A stretch of 64,000 nt of DNA from Aliishimia sp963678085 (lineage in GTDB: Bacteria > Pseudomonadota > Alphaproteobacteria > Rhodobacterales > Rhodobacteraceae), in contig OY782680.1 in the NCBI GenBank assembly GCA_963678085.1, positions 1,054,001 through 1,118,000 on the forward strand, written 5' to 3'. This document shows, piece after piece, positions 42,602-51,219 of the stretch (the first letter of the stretch is position 1; each line of letters starts with the position of its first letter). The position numbers and the translations under genes were made by a program. The notes under the pieces are model-generated. The model worked only from the letters and a program-made list of their open reading frames with translations, was not told the origin of the DNA and searched no databases.

Positions 42602-43603
42602 TCACCGGATCGCCAGACGGGGGGCGGGGCCTAGGGGGATTATGCCGATCTTTGTGCGCCCATCCTCGAACGTAAGCGTGATATCCAGATCATTGGTTTT
42701 GCCCGAGCCCTGGGCGAGCGCGGAGAGGATATTGGTGGCTTGGGGTTTGAACTCTTCCAGCATCAGCCCCATGGCCACGGCCAAATCCAAAAGCTGGGGC
42801 CAATTCTCGGCCTTGATCACCAAAGCGCCGCGCGCATATCCGCGTGCATCTTGAACCACTTCCCCGGTCGCCAAAATCCGCATCTCGCCCCAATGGGCCT
42901 CTAGCTGGGAGATGTTGATGCGTTGGGGTTGCGGGCGTGTTTCAACATTGTTCAGCTCAAGCGGGGCGTCAAAGTCGATTGTCACATGGCCGGTAAAGGT
43001 TTCAAACACCAGCGGCCAGGAGCTTGGCAAGTTCAGCAGGTGGCGCAGGCGATCACCTGGGGTGAAGGCATCTGCCTCAAATCGCCAGATATAGCGGGTT
43101 TGCTCTGCCTCTTGCGCAAAGGACATCAGCGCGGCTTGCCCGCCATAAAGCGCATGGCCCTGCCGGTCTTCGACTCGAAACGGGCCGGTATTGGCGCGCA
43201 AGGCTTCAAGCTCTAAGGCCGTGCCGGGATGCAGCTCTATATTGGCGCTGGCCTGCGTGGTTGAGATTGTTAAAGCCTGTCGGGGCGTTGTGATACGGGT
43301 GGGCGCATCTGCCAGGCGCAGCTCGGTGTTACCAGGCCAAAGCGCACTGACATCAATCACGAGGCCTGGGATAGAGAGATCCAACGCAGCGGCGGGATCA
43401 TAAAGCGCAATATCATCAAGGCTGTAGGCGATGCGCGCGGGAAAGCCATTGAGTGCGCTTGTCCCATGCTCTGCCCGCCAGCCATGCGCGCGCCGATCTT
43501 CAAACCAGACAGACACGCCTTTGCTGAGCCCAAAGGCAGCTATGGCCCACCAGATGCACCACATCGCGGCGAGCCCAACAATGATCCAAAGCGCTTTACG
43601 CAT
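42602..43603 (-). CDS. DUF2125-family protein
   Basis: A 333-residue protein with one N-terminal membrane anchor (LWIIVGLAAMWCIWWAIAAF) and a beta-rich periplasmic domain, the pattern of DUF2125 proteins that are common in alphaproteobacteria. FEDRRAHGWRAEHGTSALNG is a typical opening. Function is unknown; the fold has been linked to AsmA-like envelope proteins only by analogy. It is a single gene on the minus strand, divergent from chaC. Confidence 0.85.
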   Translation of the reverse strand: MRKALWIIVGLAAMWCIWWAIAAFGLSKGVSVWFEDRRAHGWRAEHGTSALNGFPARIAYSLDDIALYDPAAALDLSIPGLVIDVSALWPGNTELRLADAPTRITTPRQALTISTTQASANIELHPGTALELEALRANTGPFRVEDRQGHALYGGQAALMSFAQEAEQTRYIWRFEADAFTPGDRLRHLLNLPSSWPLVFETFTGHVTIDFDAPLELNNVETRPQPQRINISQLEAHWGEMRILATGEVVQDARGYARGALVIKAENWPQLLDLAVAMGLMLEEFKPQATNILSALAQGSGKTNDLDITLTFEDGRTKIGIIPLGPAPRLAIR

Positions 43604-43732
43604 GCCGCCCTCTTTGCTCTTGCCTATAGCCTAACAGGATTAAACTGGTATGAATGCCGGGCTATTGGCTGTCCTCGTTACGTCTCACACACGCTGTGAC
43701 CTGTGAGCTACAGCCCCAAGGAGGATCTTGCA

Positions 43733-44257
43733 ATGTGGGTGTTCGGATATGGCAGTTTGTTGTGGAACCCTGGCTTTGACGTGGCGGAACGTCAGATCGT
43801 GACGCTTTCGGGCTATGCGCGCTCTTTTTGCATGCTCTCGATCCATCATCGCGGCACTGAGGAGCGCCCTGGTTTGGTGCTGGCTCTTGATGCGCAAGCT
43901 GGGGCGCGGTGCACGGGGGTGGCGATGCGGGTGGCTGAGGGGCATGAGGAGAGCGCCTTGGCGGGCCTGCGCGAGAGGGAGTTGGTCTCTTCGGCCTATC
44001 AAGAGGTCATGGTTCCCCTAGATCTGCCGGGGCAACGCGTTGAGGCCGTGACTTACATCATTGACCCGGATCATGTGCAGTATTGCGGCGGCATGGCGTT
44101 GGAAAAACAGGCGCAGATCATCGCCGGCGCGGTTGGCGGGGGTGGGCCAAACCCGGAATATCTCTTCAACACCACCGCGCATTTAGCCGAGCTTGGGCTG
44201 CATGATCCTGATCTACACTGGCTAGAGATGCGGGTGCGGTCCCTGACTATGGGTTGA
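43733..44257 (+). CDS. chaC: ChaC-like gamma-glutamylcyclotransferase
   Basis: A 174-residue enzyme that splits glutathione to 5-oxoproline and Cys-Gly. The substrate loop FGYGSLLWNPGFDV at the N-terminus is the family signature. The frame is open from 43703, but ATG 43733 follows a strong AAGGAGG site. A terminator-like hairpin follows it, so it is probably not in the same transcript as the channel pair downstream. Confidence 0.9.
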   Translation: MWVFGYGSLLWNPGFDVAERQIVTLSGYARSFCMLSIHHRGTEERPGLVLALDAQAGARCTGVAMRVAEGHEESALAGLRERELVSSAYQEVMVPLDLPGQRVEAVTYIIDPDHVQYCGGMALEKQAQIIAGAVGGGGPNPEYLFNTTAHLAELGLHDPDLHWLEMRVRSLTMG

Positions 44258-44310
44258 AACTGTGCCTTTCGCGCATAGGTTTGCGCCGCCTCATGGGGCC
44301 TAAAGGCTTA

Positions 44311-44334
44311 GCAACTTGGCAAGTCGTTGCTTTT
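44311..44334 (+). terminator. Probable terminator after chaC
   Basis: GCAACTT, loop GGC, AAGTCGTTGC (one bulged C) and TTTT form a stem with a U-run, 53 bases after the chaC stop and 60 bases before the next gene. Confidence 0.5.
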
Positions 44335-44394
44335 GTGCTGTAGGGTGGACATATCATAAACACACGGGCGCATCGCCTGAGAACAGAGATACAT

Positions 44395-45612
44395 ATGGCG
44401 CGCCCAGGATCTGAGTCAAAACCGCAATTCTCGCAACCCGTTCGACAAGTCTTTTTGATGCTGATTGTCATTGGGCTTGTGGGGGCGGGCGCGTTTTTGG
44501 CGCTGCCTCAGGTGATGCCGGTCTTTGAGGCCAACCCCTATCTGAATGGTTTCATTGCCTTTGTCTTTGTGATCGGTCTTTTGACCTGCTTTTGGCAAGT
44601 GGTGCAATTGATCGGCTCTATTCGCTGGATCGAGAGGTTCGCGGGCGGGCAGATGGAGCCGGGCAAGGCACCGCGCCTTTTGGCCTCACTGGCGACATTG
44701 CTGCGGGAACTTGGCTCGCGCATGCAGATCACGTCAAGCTCGTCGCGCTCTATCCTCGATTCGGTCGCCACCCGGATTGATGAGGTGCGCGATATCACGC
44801 GCTATATCGTGAACCTTTTGATTTTCTTGGGGCTTTTGGGCACGTTTTATGGGCTGGCAACCACCGTTCCGGGCGTTGTGGACACCATCCGGGGCCTGGC
44901 GCCGCAGCAAGGGGAAAGCTCGCTAGAGGTGTTCAACCGGCTCATGAGCGGGCTTGAGACCCAGCTAAACGGCATGGGCGTGGCTTTTGCCTCCTCGCTT
45001 TTGGGGCTGGCCGGATCGCTTGTGGTGGGGCTGCTTGAGCTGTTTGTGGGCCAAAGCCAGAACCGCTTTTACCGCGAGCTCGAAGAATGGCTCAGCTCGA
45101 TCACCAGCGTTGGATTTGCCTCTGATGAGGGCGGTGAGGGCGGCGGCTCCTTTGTGGGCGTGGCCAATCACATGGCCGAAAGCGTTCAGGTCATGCAGCA
45201 GATTTTCGTGCAATCCGAAGCCAAACGGGCCGAGATGGACGATAAACTGGAACGCTTGACCGCGGCGGTGGATGATTTGACGGAAACAATCTCACGCTCT
45301 GGCGCTGGCGCGGGCGCGGATACAGCCGGGGCGCTTATGCGGATTGCCCAGGGGCAAGAGCGGCTGATTTCCCGTCTTGAGACCAGCGGGCCCGGCGGTG
45401 AAGGGATTGATGCGGAAAGCCGGATGCGCCTGCGCTCAATCGATGTGCAAATGTTGCGGATTCTGGAAGAAATCAGCGCGGGCCGTCAAGAAAGCATGGG
45501 CGAGCTGCGCTTAGAGCTACAAACGCTGACCCGTGCGCTCATGGGCGATAAGGTCGAGTTCCGCCGTTTCCGCGTGCGCAGCACTGATCCTGTCCCAGGG
45601 GCGGAGGAGTAG
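44395..45612 (+). CDS. MotA/TolQ/ExbB-like proton-channel protein with cytoplasmic tail
   Basis: A 405-residue protein with four predicted membrane segments (about 18-38, 50-72, 135-157 and 190-218), the layout of MotA/ExbB/TolQ proteins. The LIFLGLLGTFYGLATTV and MGVAFASSLLGLAGSLVVG segments are the conserved channel helices. After the last segment come about 180 residues of helical tail, probably coiled-coil (KRAEMDDKLERLTAAVDDL), facing the cytoplasm. With the next gene it should form a proton-driven motor. TonB/TolR are not near, and flagellar genes are absent, so this is neither the Ton, Tol nor flagellar system. Confidence 0.88.
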   Translation: MARPGSESKPQFSQPVRQVFLMLIVIGLVGAGAFLALPQVMPVFEANPYLNGFIAFVFVIGLLTCFWQVVQLIGSIRWIERFAGGQMEPGKAPRLLASLATLLRELGSRMQITSSSSRSILDSVATRIDEVRDITRYIVNLLIFLGLLGTFYGLATTVPGVVDTIRGLAPQQGESSLEVFNRLMSGLETQLNGMGVAFASSLLGLAGSLVVGLLELFVGQSQNRFYRELEEWLSSITSVGFASDEGGEGGGSFVGVANHMAESVQVMQQIFVQSEAKRAEMDDKLERLTAAVDDLTETISRSGAGAGADTAGALMRIAQGQERLISRLETSGPGGEGIDAESRMRLRSIDVQMLRILEEISAGRQESMGELRLELQTLTRALMGDKVEFRRFRVRSTDPVPGAEE

Positions 45613-45615
45613 ACC

Positions 45616-48096
45616 ATGGCCCTTTCGCGCCGGACGGGTCAGCGACTTCAGGCTTCGATTTGGCCAGGCTTTGTGGACGCTATGACGGGCCTCTTGCTGG
45701 TTCTGTTCTTTGTGCTATCCATCTTTATGGTGGTGCAATTTGTGCTGCGCGAAACCATCACGGGCCAAGAAAACGAGCTGGACAGTTTGGCCCTTGAGGT
45801 CGCCGCACTGGCCCAGGCGCTTGGCCTGCAAGAGCAGCGCGGGGATGAGCTGGAAACCCAGCTTGGCGCGCTGAATGCAACACTAGATGATCGCGAGGCT
45901 CGGCTAGCAGGGCTGACCGAAGCGCTTGATGCCAAAGAGGCGCAGCTGGCGGCCATCACCAGCGAGCGGGACCAAACAGCCGAGGCACTTGCCCAGGCCC
46001 AAACCCGCATCACCGCCTTTGAGGCCCAGGTGGCGGGGCTCTTATCCAATCAAAGCGCGGCTGAGGCGCAGATCGCGGATTTAGAGGCCGAGCAAACCAG
46101 ACTGCTCTCTGCCCAAGAGGCGCTGAACCTCGCCTTAGCTGAGGCGCGCGATGAAATTGATGCGGGGGCCGAGGCGGCGCGCCTTGCAGCAGCGCGGCGC
46201 GAAGCTTTGGAGGCACATGTTGCCGATCTTGAGCGCGAAAAGGCAGAAGGTGAGGCGGCGAGCGCGCAGCTTCAGGCGAATTTGGCGGCAACACAGGAAG
46301 CTCTCAGCGCCGAAGAAGCCGCCCGTTTGGCCGAAGCCGCCGCAGCCCAGGCCCTGCGCGAGCGCCTGAAAGGGGCCGAGGACGAGCTGACCGCCATGAC
46401 GCTCGCCCTGGAAAAACAACGTCAAGAGGCCGAAGATACCCTAACCCTCTTGGCAGCAGCCGAGACGGTTCAGGATGATCTGAATGAACAGCTCTTGGCC
46501 GCTTTGCTGCGGATTGAGGGGCTCGAAAATGCCAATTCAGCCACCGCGCAATCTGTGCTCGCCGCAGAAGCCCGCGTTGCTGCGATGGAAGAGCGGCTCA
46601 ATGAGCTACGCCAAGAACTGGTTGCGGCGGGCGATGCCTTGGCCGCGCAGCAGCGTGATGCCGCCCGTGCAGCGGCGGCGCTACAAGCCCGATCCGATCA
46701 AGCCTTGCAAGCGGCGCAGGCACGGGCTGAGGCGCTTGAGCAGAAATTGCAGGATTTGCGCGCCGAGCTTGTCGCAACCACAGCAGCGATGGAAACCGGG
46801 CAGGTCGAGGCCAGCGAAGCCGCCGCACAAATCGCAACCTTGCAAGGCCAGCTTATGGTTGCAAATGACACGCTTGACGGGCTGAAATCCGAGGCAGATG
46901 CCCTGGTTGCGGATCGTGACAAAACCCTGGCGCGCCTTGCAGAGCTTGAGGCGGAGATGGCTGTGCTTGGCGAAGCTTTGGCTGCCGCGCGCGCGCGCAT
47001 CAAAGTGCTGGCACAAGACCGGCAGCGTAGCGCTGAGGATGCGACCGAAGAGATTGCGCGCCTGTCTGAGCAGCGGGCACAGCTTGAGGCACGGCTCGCC
47101 TCATTGCGCCTGCAGCTGCAAGAGGCGCAGAGCCAAAGCGAGGTGGACAAAGCCGCCCTGCAAGAAAAGCTCGCAGCGGCTTTGGCAGCGCGGCTTGCCG
47201 CAGAGGAAAAATCTACCGAAAGCCTATCGGAGGCCGAGCGCCGCCAAACCTTGCTGGCCGCGGCGAATAAAGCCTTGAAAGAAGAAGAAGAAATCAGCGC
47301 CAAGGCCCGGCGTGCCCAAGCGCTTTTGAATCAACAAGTGGCGGCGATGCGCACTCAGCTTGGGCAATTGCAAGCGCTGCTTGATGAGGCTGGGGCGCGC
47401 GATGAAGAAAAAGACATCCAACTGCAATCGCTTGGCTCTGAGCTCAACACCGCTCTGGCGCGCGTGGCCGCAGAAGAGCGCCGCCGCCGGATCCTAGAGC
47501 TCGAAAAGGCCGAACAAGAGCGCGCCGAAGAGCAGCGCCTGCGCGAATTGGCCGAGGCACGCGCCGCCCAGCTTGAGGCCGAAGAAGAGGCCGAGCGGCA
47601 AAAGCTGGAACGGCTGGAGGCGGAAAAGAAAAACCTAGAGCGCTACCGCTCAGAATTCTTTGGCCGCCTACGCGATCTGCTTGGGGCGCAAGATGGGGTG
47701 CGCATCGTTGGGGATCGGTTTGTGTTCTCGTCCGAAGTGCTTTTTGCGCCGGGCCGCGCTAATCTGTCTCGCGAGGGTCAAGGCGAAATCGCCAAGGTCG
47801 CGCGGATCTTGCAGCAAATTTCCGGGGAAATCCCCACCGATATTGACTGGGTGCTGCAGGTCGATGGGCATACGGACAATATCCCCGTGGGCCGAAATTC
47901 CCGCTTTACCGACAATTGGGAGCTGAGCCAGGCGCGCGCGCTTTCGGTGGTGCGCTACATGGCCGAAGAGCTGGGCCTGCCCCCCGCGCGGCTCTCGGCA
48001 AATGGGTTCGGCGAATATCAACCAATCAACCCGGCCGATACGCCCGAAGCGCGCGCACAGAACCGCCGGATTGAGATTAAATTCACCGAGAAGTAA
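45616..48096 (+). CDS. MotB/OmpA-like protein with an extremely long coiled coil
   Basis: An 826-residue partner of the MotA-like protein (3 bases upstream). Residues 1-43 are a short cytoplasmic end and one membrane helix with the conserved proton-binding aspartate (D21 in FVDAMTGLLLVLFF). Residues about 44-680 are nearly all heptad-like Ala/Glu/Gln/Leu/Arg sequence, predicted to be a coiled coil in the periplasm. Residues 682-826 form an OmpA peptidoglycan-binding domain (DGHTDNIPVG, NWELSQARAL, NRRIEIKF). MotB proteins are usually about 300 residues, so the helical insert is the unusual part. It is likely to anchor or reach along the cell wall. Confidence 0.9.
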   Translation: MALSRRTGQRLQASIWPGFVDAMTGLLLVLFFVLSIFMVVQFVLRETITGQENELDSLALEVAALAQALGLQEQRGDELETQLGALNATLDDREARLAGLTEALDAKEAQLAAITSERDQTAEALAQAQTRITAFEAQVAGLLSNQSAAEAQIADLEAEQTRLLSAQEALNLALAEARDEIDAGAEAARLAAARREALEAHVADLEREKAEGEAASAQLQANLAATQEALSAEEAARLAEAAAAQALRERLKGAEDELTAMTLALEKQRQEAEDTLTLLAAAETVQDDLNEQLLAALLRIEGLENANSATAQSVLAAEARVAAMEERLNELRQELVAAGDALAAQQRDAARAAAALQARSDQALQAAQARAEALEQKLQDLRAELVATTAAMETGQVEASEAAAQIATLQGQLMVANDTLDGLKSEADALVADRDKTLARLAELEAEMAVLGEALAAARARIKVLAQDRQRSAEDATEEIARLSEQRAQLEARLASLRLQLQEAQSQSEVDKAALQEKLAAALAARLAAEEKSTESLSEAERRQTLLAAANKALKEEEEISAKARRAQALLNQQVAAMRTQLGQLQALLDEAGARDEEKDIQLQSLGSELNTALARVAAEERRRRILELEKAEQERAEEQRLRELAEARAAQLEAEEEAERQKLERLEAEKKNLERYRSEFFGRLRDLLGAQDGVRIVGDRFVFSSEVLFAPGRANLSREGQGEIAKVARILQQISGEIPTDIDWVLQVDGHTDNIPVGRNSRFTDNWELSQARALSVVRYMAEELGLPPARLSANGFGEYQPINPADTPEARAQNRRIEIKFTEK

Positions 48097-48113
48097 CGTA
48101 TCCTCACACGCCG

Positions 48114-48713
48114 TTAAACTTTGGGGCGATGGGCAATCAAATCAATAAGCGCGGACATGCCGGAATGGCCCGGACCTTCCTGCAAGTCTGCTTCATATTC
48201 CTCAAGGCGCAGGATGTCCCAACCGGAAAACCGCTCGGCCAGCATATCGCGCGTATAAAGCAACTCTGGCACCGGAGGACCGCCGGTCCCAAATTCAATC
48301 TGCTTGGGTGTATAGCCGTGCAGCATCAGCAACCCTCCTGGCTTCAAGGCGCGTTCAATCCCGTCAAAGATCTCGGCGCGAAAGACGGGGTCGGCGAATT
48401 GAATAAAGACCGCGACGGCCACGTCATATTGCACCGCGTCCCAATCCCATTCCCGCAGATCTGCAAGCCTGAAATCCACATCCACCCCGCGATCTGCTGC
48501 CAGATGACGGGCTTTTTCCAGACCTACGGGCGAGCTGTCCATGGCGGTGACTTTCAGCCCCTGTTGGGCCAGGAACACTGAATTGCGCCCCTCGCCATCC
48601 GCGATAGCCAAAGCCGTATCCCCAGCGTTAAGCACGTCGGTATTAAGCTTCAGAAATCGGCTCGGCTCGGTGCCATAGACATATTCCTTGGTGTCGTATT
48701 TCTGATCCCACAT
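48114..48713 (-). CDS. Class I SAM-dependent methyltransferase (TehB-like)
   Basis: A 199-residue methyltransferase with the SAM motif ADGEGRNSVFLA and the downstream acidic residue (VTAMDSSPVGLEKAR). The beginning (MWDQKYDTKEYVYGTEPS) is like the TehB/thiol-methyltransferase group. Substrate unknown. The ribosome site AGAAAGGAAAC precedes ATG 48713. It is convergent to the MotB-like gene. Confidence 0.85.
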   Translation of the reverse strand: MWDQKYDTKEYVYGTEPSRFLKLNTDVLNAGDTALAIADGEGRNSVFLAQQGLKVTAMDSSPVGLEKARHLAADRGVDVDFRLADLREWDWDAVQYDVAVAVFIQFADPVFRAEIFDGIERALKPGGLLMLHGYTPKQIEFGTGGPPVPELLYTRDMLAERFSGWDILRLEEYEADLQEGPGHSGMSALIDLIAHRPKV

Positions 48714-48805
48714 ATCCGTTTCCTTTCTAAGGTGGAGTTACTGTTATACCCAGGCGCCGCTGATGCCTGCGCCCCCCAAGGCAATCGCGCATATCTGCAA
48801 ACCAG

Positions 48806-48865
48806 CCCGCCCCTTTATTTGGCCAATAAATACCTTGCGGGGGTGTGGGGGTGCAAAACCCCCAC
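48806..48865 (-). repeat. Dispersed intergenic repeat A, copy 4
   Basis: Contains CCCCTTTATTTGGCC, AATAAATACCTTGCGG, GGGTGTGGGGGTGC and AAAACCCCCAC, i.e. the orientation of copy 1. It lies one base after the stop of the gene at 48867 (minus strand), so its hairpin may end that transcript. Confidence 0.85.
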
Positions 48866-48866
48866 T

Positions 48867-49616
48867 TTACGGGCGTTCGGGTCTTTGGGTGAGTTTGGTA
48901 TCGGCCTCGCTCTCCACAGAGAATTGATGGATCTTGACATATATCAGCAGCGGAGCGGGCAGGGGCGCGCCGTTAAAGCCACGGGGCGTAACGCGGCGCT
49001 CATTCGCAAATGTAAGCCCGTCCTGCTCATCATGGCCCGTGATCACATTGGCGGCATTGGCCAATTCCGAGATCACCTCAGCCGCATAATCATGCTGCAG
49101 CAGCCGCCCTGTTGCCATATCAATATGAAAATCTTGCATCGGGCTGTGGCTGGGCACTTTGCTCGGAAAATGCGCCCGCAGATGCCCCGGCGCACATTCC
49201 TCCCAGCGGATATCGGGGCGCAGTAGCAGCGCGGGCAGGCACAGGTAATTCCAAAAGGCATAGCCGGCGAAATAGGCCATATCCAGATCATCCCAGCGCC
49301 AAATCCGCCGCCCGCCAGGGAAGAAGCTGCGCGCGTTCTGGCGCGTCTCAAGCACCGTGCCATCGGGCTGCTCAAGGCGCACATCTTCGCCATCTAGCAC
49401 TCCGGCAACATCGGCCCGCTGCCCTATCGGGGTGAGGCGCGTAAAGGGGCGGGTCACATCACAAGTGATCTGCGCCTTGCGAAATGGCGGGCGGCGCTTG
49501 AGGGTGAAAGCCAAACCATGCGCCGAAACCTCTGCCCGCACATGTCGCGCTTTGCCCCAGAGCTCAGCCCCGCCATAGGCGTCGAGCATTTTTTGGGCAG
49601 TTAAGCTTAACGTCAT
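48867..49616 (-). CDS. Uncharacterised 249-residue protein
   Basis: A soluble protein beginning MTLSLTAQKMLDAYGGAELW, rich in beta segments (FPGGRRIWRWDDLDMAYFAG, then LRAHFPSKVPSHSPMQDFHI), reminiscent of lipocalin/LolA-like outer-membrane carrier folds but without a signal peptide. The frame is open to 49763; the true start ATG 49616 overlaps the preceding gene stop by 4 bases (ATGA). No family is named with confidence. Confidence 0.65.
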   Translation of the reverse strand: MTLSLTAQKMLDAYGGAELWGKARHVRAEVSAHGLAFTLKRRPPFRKAQITCDVTRPFTRLTPIGQRADVAGVLDGEDVRLEQPDGTVLETRQNARSFFPGGRRIWRWDDLDMAYFAGYAFWNYLCLPALLLRPDIRWEECAPGHLRAHFPSKVPSHSPMQDFHIDMATGRLLQHDYAAEVISELANAANVITGHDEQDGLTFANERRVTPRGFNGAPLPAPLLIYVKIHQFSVESEADTKLTQRPERP

Positions 49617-49999
49617 GCCGGGCGCCGGGTCAAAGCGGTGATGATTCCGGCCGCCACAAGAACCTCCAAAATGCTCAAAGGAACCGCATAGGGCAGGATT
49701 GAAAACGGCAATACGCCCATATTCCCGGTCACGACCCACATGAAGCCAAACCCCATCACCCACATCAACGCGCTTGCCTCGATCAACTTAAAGCGGGTCA
49801 AGAGCAGGTAAAGACAAATGGCCATCAAGAGCGACCAAAGCCCCCAAGTGGCGTTGTTCAAAGGCGCATCGGGAAAATCGAGCCCCATGCCCGCGTAATG
49901 TTCAACCCATAAATGCTTGAGCCAAAACTCATTGCGGAAAAATTCCGAAATCGAAATCCAAACGGTTGCTGCCAAGATTGGCACGATATGAACGCGCAT
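49613..49999 (-). CDS. Small integral membrane protein, 128 residues
   Basis: Four predicted hydrophobic segments (VPILAATVWISISEFF, WGLWSLLMAICLYLLL, LMWVMGFGFMWVVTG, ILPYAVPLSILEVLVAAGI). It is translated before and overlaps the 249-residue gene by 4 bases, so the two probably function together. No family is recognised. Confidence 0.7.
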   Translation of the reverse strand: MRVHIVPILAATVWISISEFFRNEFWLKHLWVEHYAGMGLDFPDAPLNNATWGLWSLLMAICLYLLLTRFKLIEASALMWVMGFGFMWVVTGNMGVLPFSILPYAVPLSILEVLVAAGIITALTRRPA

Positions 50000-50217
50000 A
50001 TATGTTTCCCCAAAGTTACGCGGCCAAATCCGCTATGGTTGCCACAGAGCCCAGAGGGCAATGGAATAAGCCAAGATCCCAGGCAGAAAACCCCATCTGT
50101 GAATCGCAAGTTAACATGCGTGATGCAAGAGAGAGTTCACCATTCATGGGGCTGCATGTCCATGCCCCACAGAGATTCCGTGCCGGGGCGCGCGCTCTGC
50201 TTTGTCGCCGATTGAAC

Positions 50218-51219
50218 CTATGGGATGATTTGCAGGCTGGTTGTCTTGTGGCTGACCACTTGCCCCTCTCTGATCAACGTGACCACCCCGCGATAGCTGC
50301 CGGGGATAAACCAGGGCGCGCCTTGGGTTTTGCGCCCGCCCGCGCGGAAATAGCGGGCTTGGCGTTTCTCAATCGGCGCGTCCGTTTCAAAGACCAGACC
50401 CTCGGGGCTATAGATCTGCAGGCGCATCACATCGCCGGGGCGCGCGCCAAACCCTTGCCCCCAAAGAACAAGGGCTCGGCTTTTGCGGGAGAGCTGCGGG
50501 TGATGGGCCACGCCGCGCTTGATCGCGTCATATTCTGGCACGCCTGGGCTAAAGCCAATGGAAACTAGCCCCGTGGCGTGGTAGGGCAGCGGTTCTTGCC
50601 AAAGGGCATCCGGGTGCGGCGTGCCTTGGCAGCGCGTGCTTTGGGGCTGTGCTAGGGGGGTGGGGTCAAACGGGTCTACGATCTGCCCATCTTTGCGCAG
50701 GCTTACATGCAGATGCGGAAAGGCTGCCATGCCCGACATGCCCACCTCGCCCAAAATATCGCCGGTTTGCACCTTGGTGCCGGGGGTGACATTGAGCGAG
50801 CCTTGCCGCAGATGACAATATTGCGTTTCCCAGCCGTTCCCATGATCTAGTAGAACAGCGTTTCCACAATCACGCCCGTTCAGCTCTGACTTAAGCGCAT
50901 CCCTGTATCGCACATCTCGCATGCCGTCGCGCACCCGTTTCACGATCCCCGGTGCGGCGGCGAGAACATCGACACCGCGCGCGATCTCGGCCTCCGAGGG
51001 CAGCGCAAAATCGGTGCCGCTATGCCCGTCATAGCCCAAATGCCCGCAGGCGAAATCACGAAAGCCAGGGCCAGGATCGTGATCTACATAGTTTTGAATG
51101 AAACAGGGCCCGCCCTCTCCGACCTTGCAATCAATGGGAGAGGCAAGGGTGATCGCCTGGCTCAGCGCCGCATGTGCAAACAGGGTTGCGGCGGTGCTGA
51201 GCCAGAGAAAGAGTCTCAT
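50218..51219 (-). CDS. M23-family metallopeptidase
   Basis: A 333-residue secreted protein with a signal peptide (LFLWLSTAATLFAHAALSQA) and a LytM/M23 domain. The zinc ligands lie in GHSGTDFALP (H and D) and in PHLHVS (second His). M23 enzymes cut peptidoglycan cross-links. It overlaps the clpA stop by 4 bases and is probably translated with it, an unusual pairing of a periplasmic hydrolase with a cytoplasmic protease ATPase, perhaps only by chromosomal arrangement. Confidence 0.9.
   Translation of the reverse strand: MRLFLWLSTAATLFAHAALSQAITLASPIDCKVGEGGPCFIQNYVDHDPGPGFRDFACGHLGYDGHSGTDFALPSEAEIARGVDVLAAAPGIVKRVRDGMRDVRYRDALKSELNGRDCGNAVLLDHGNGWETQYCHLRQGSLNVTPGTKVQTGDILGEVGMSGMAAFPHLHVSLRKDGQIVDPFDPTPLAQPQSTRCQGTPHPDALWQEPLPYHATGLVSIGFSPGVPEYDAIKRGVAHHPQLSRKSRALVLWGQGFGARPGDVMRLQIYSPEGLVFETDAPIEKRQARYFRAGGRKTQGAPWFIPGSYRGVVTLIREGQVVSHKTTSLQIIP

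Noticed and set aside
46698..47303. 201-codon minus-strand Ala/Ser/Cys-rich frame
   Set aside because: A complement of the coiled-coil repeat in the MotB-like gene.
44395..48096. Zorya-type anti-phage system
   Set aside because: ZorA/ZorB-like features are present, but no ZorC/ZorD, ZorE or other defence genes lie beside the pair, and the flanks (chaC, methyltransferase) are ordinary.
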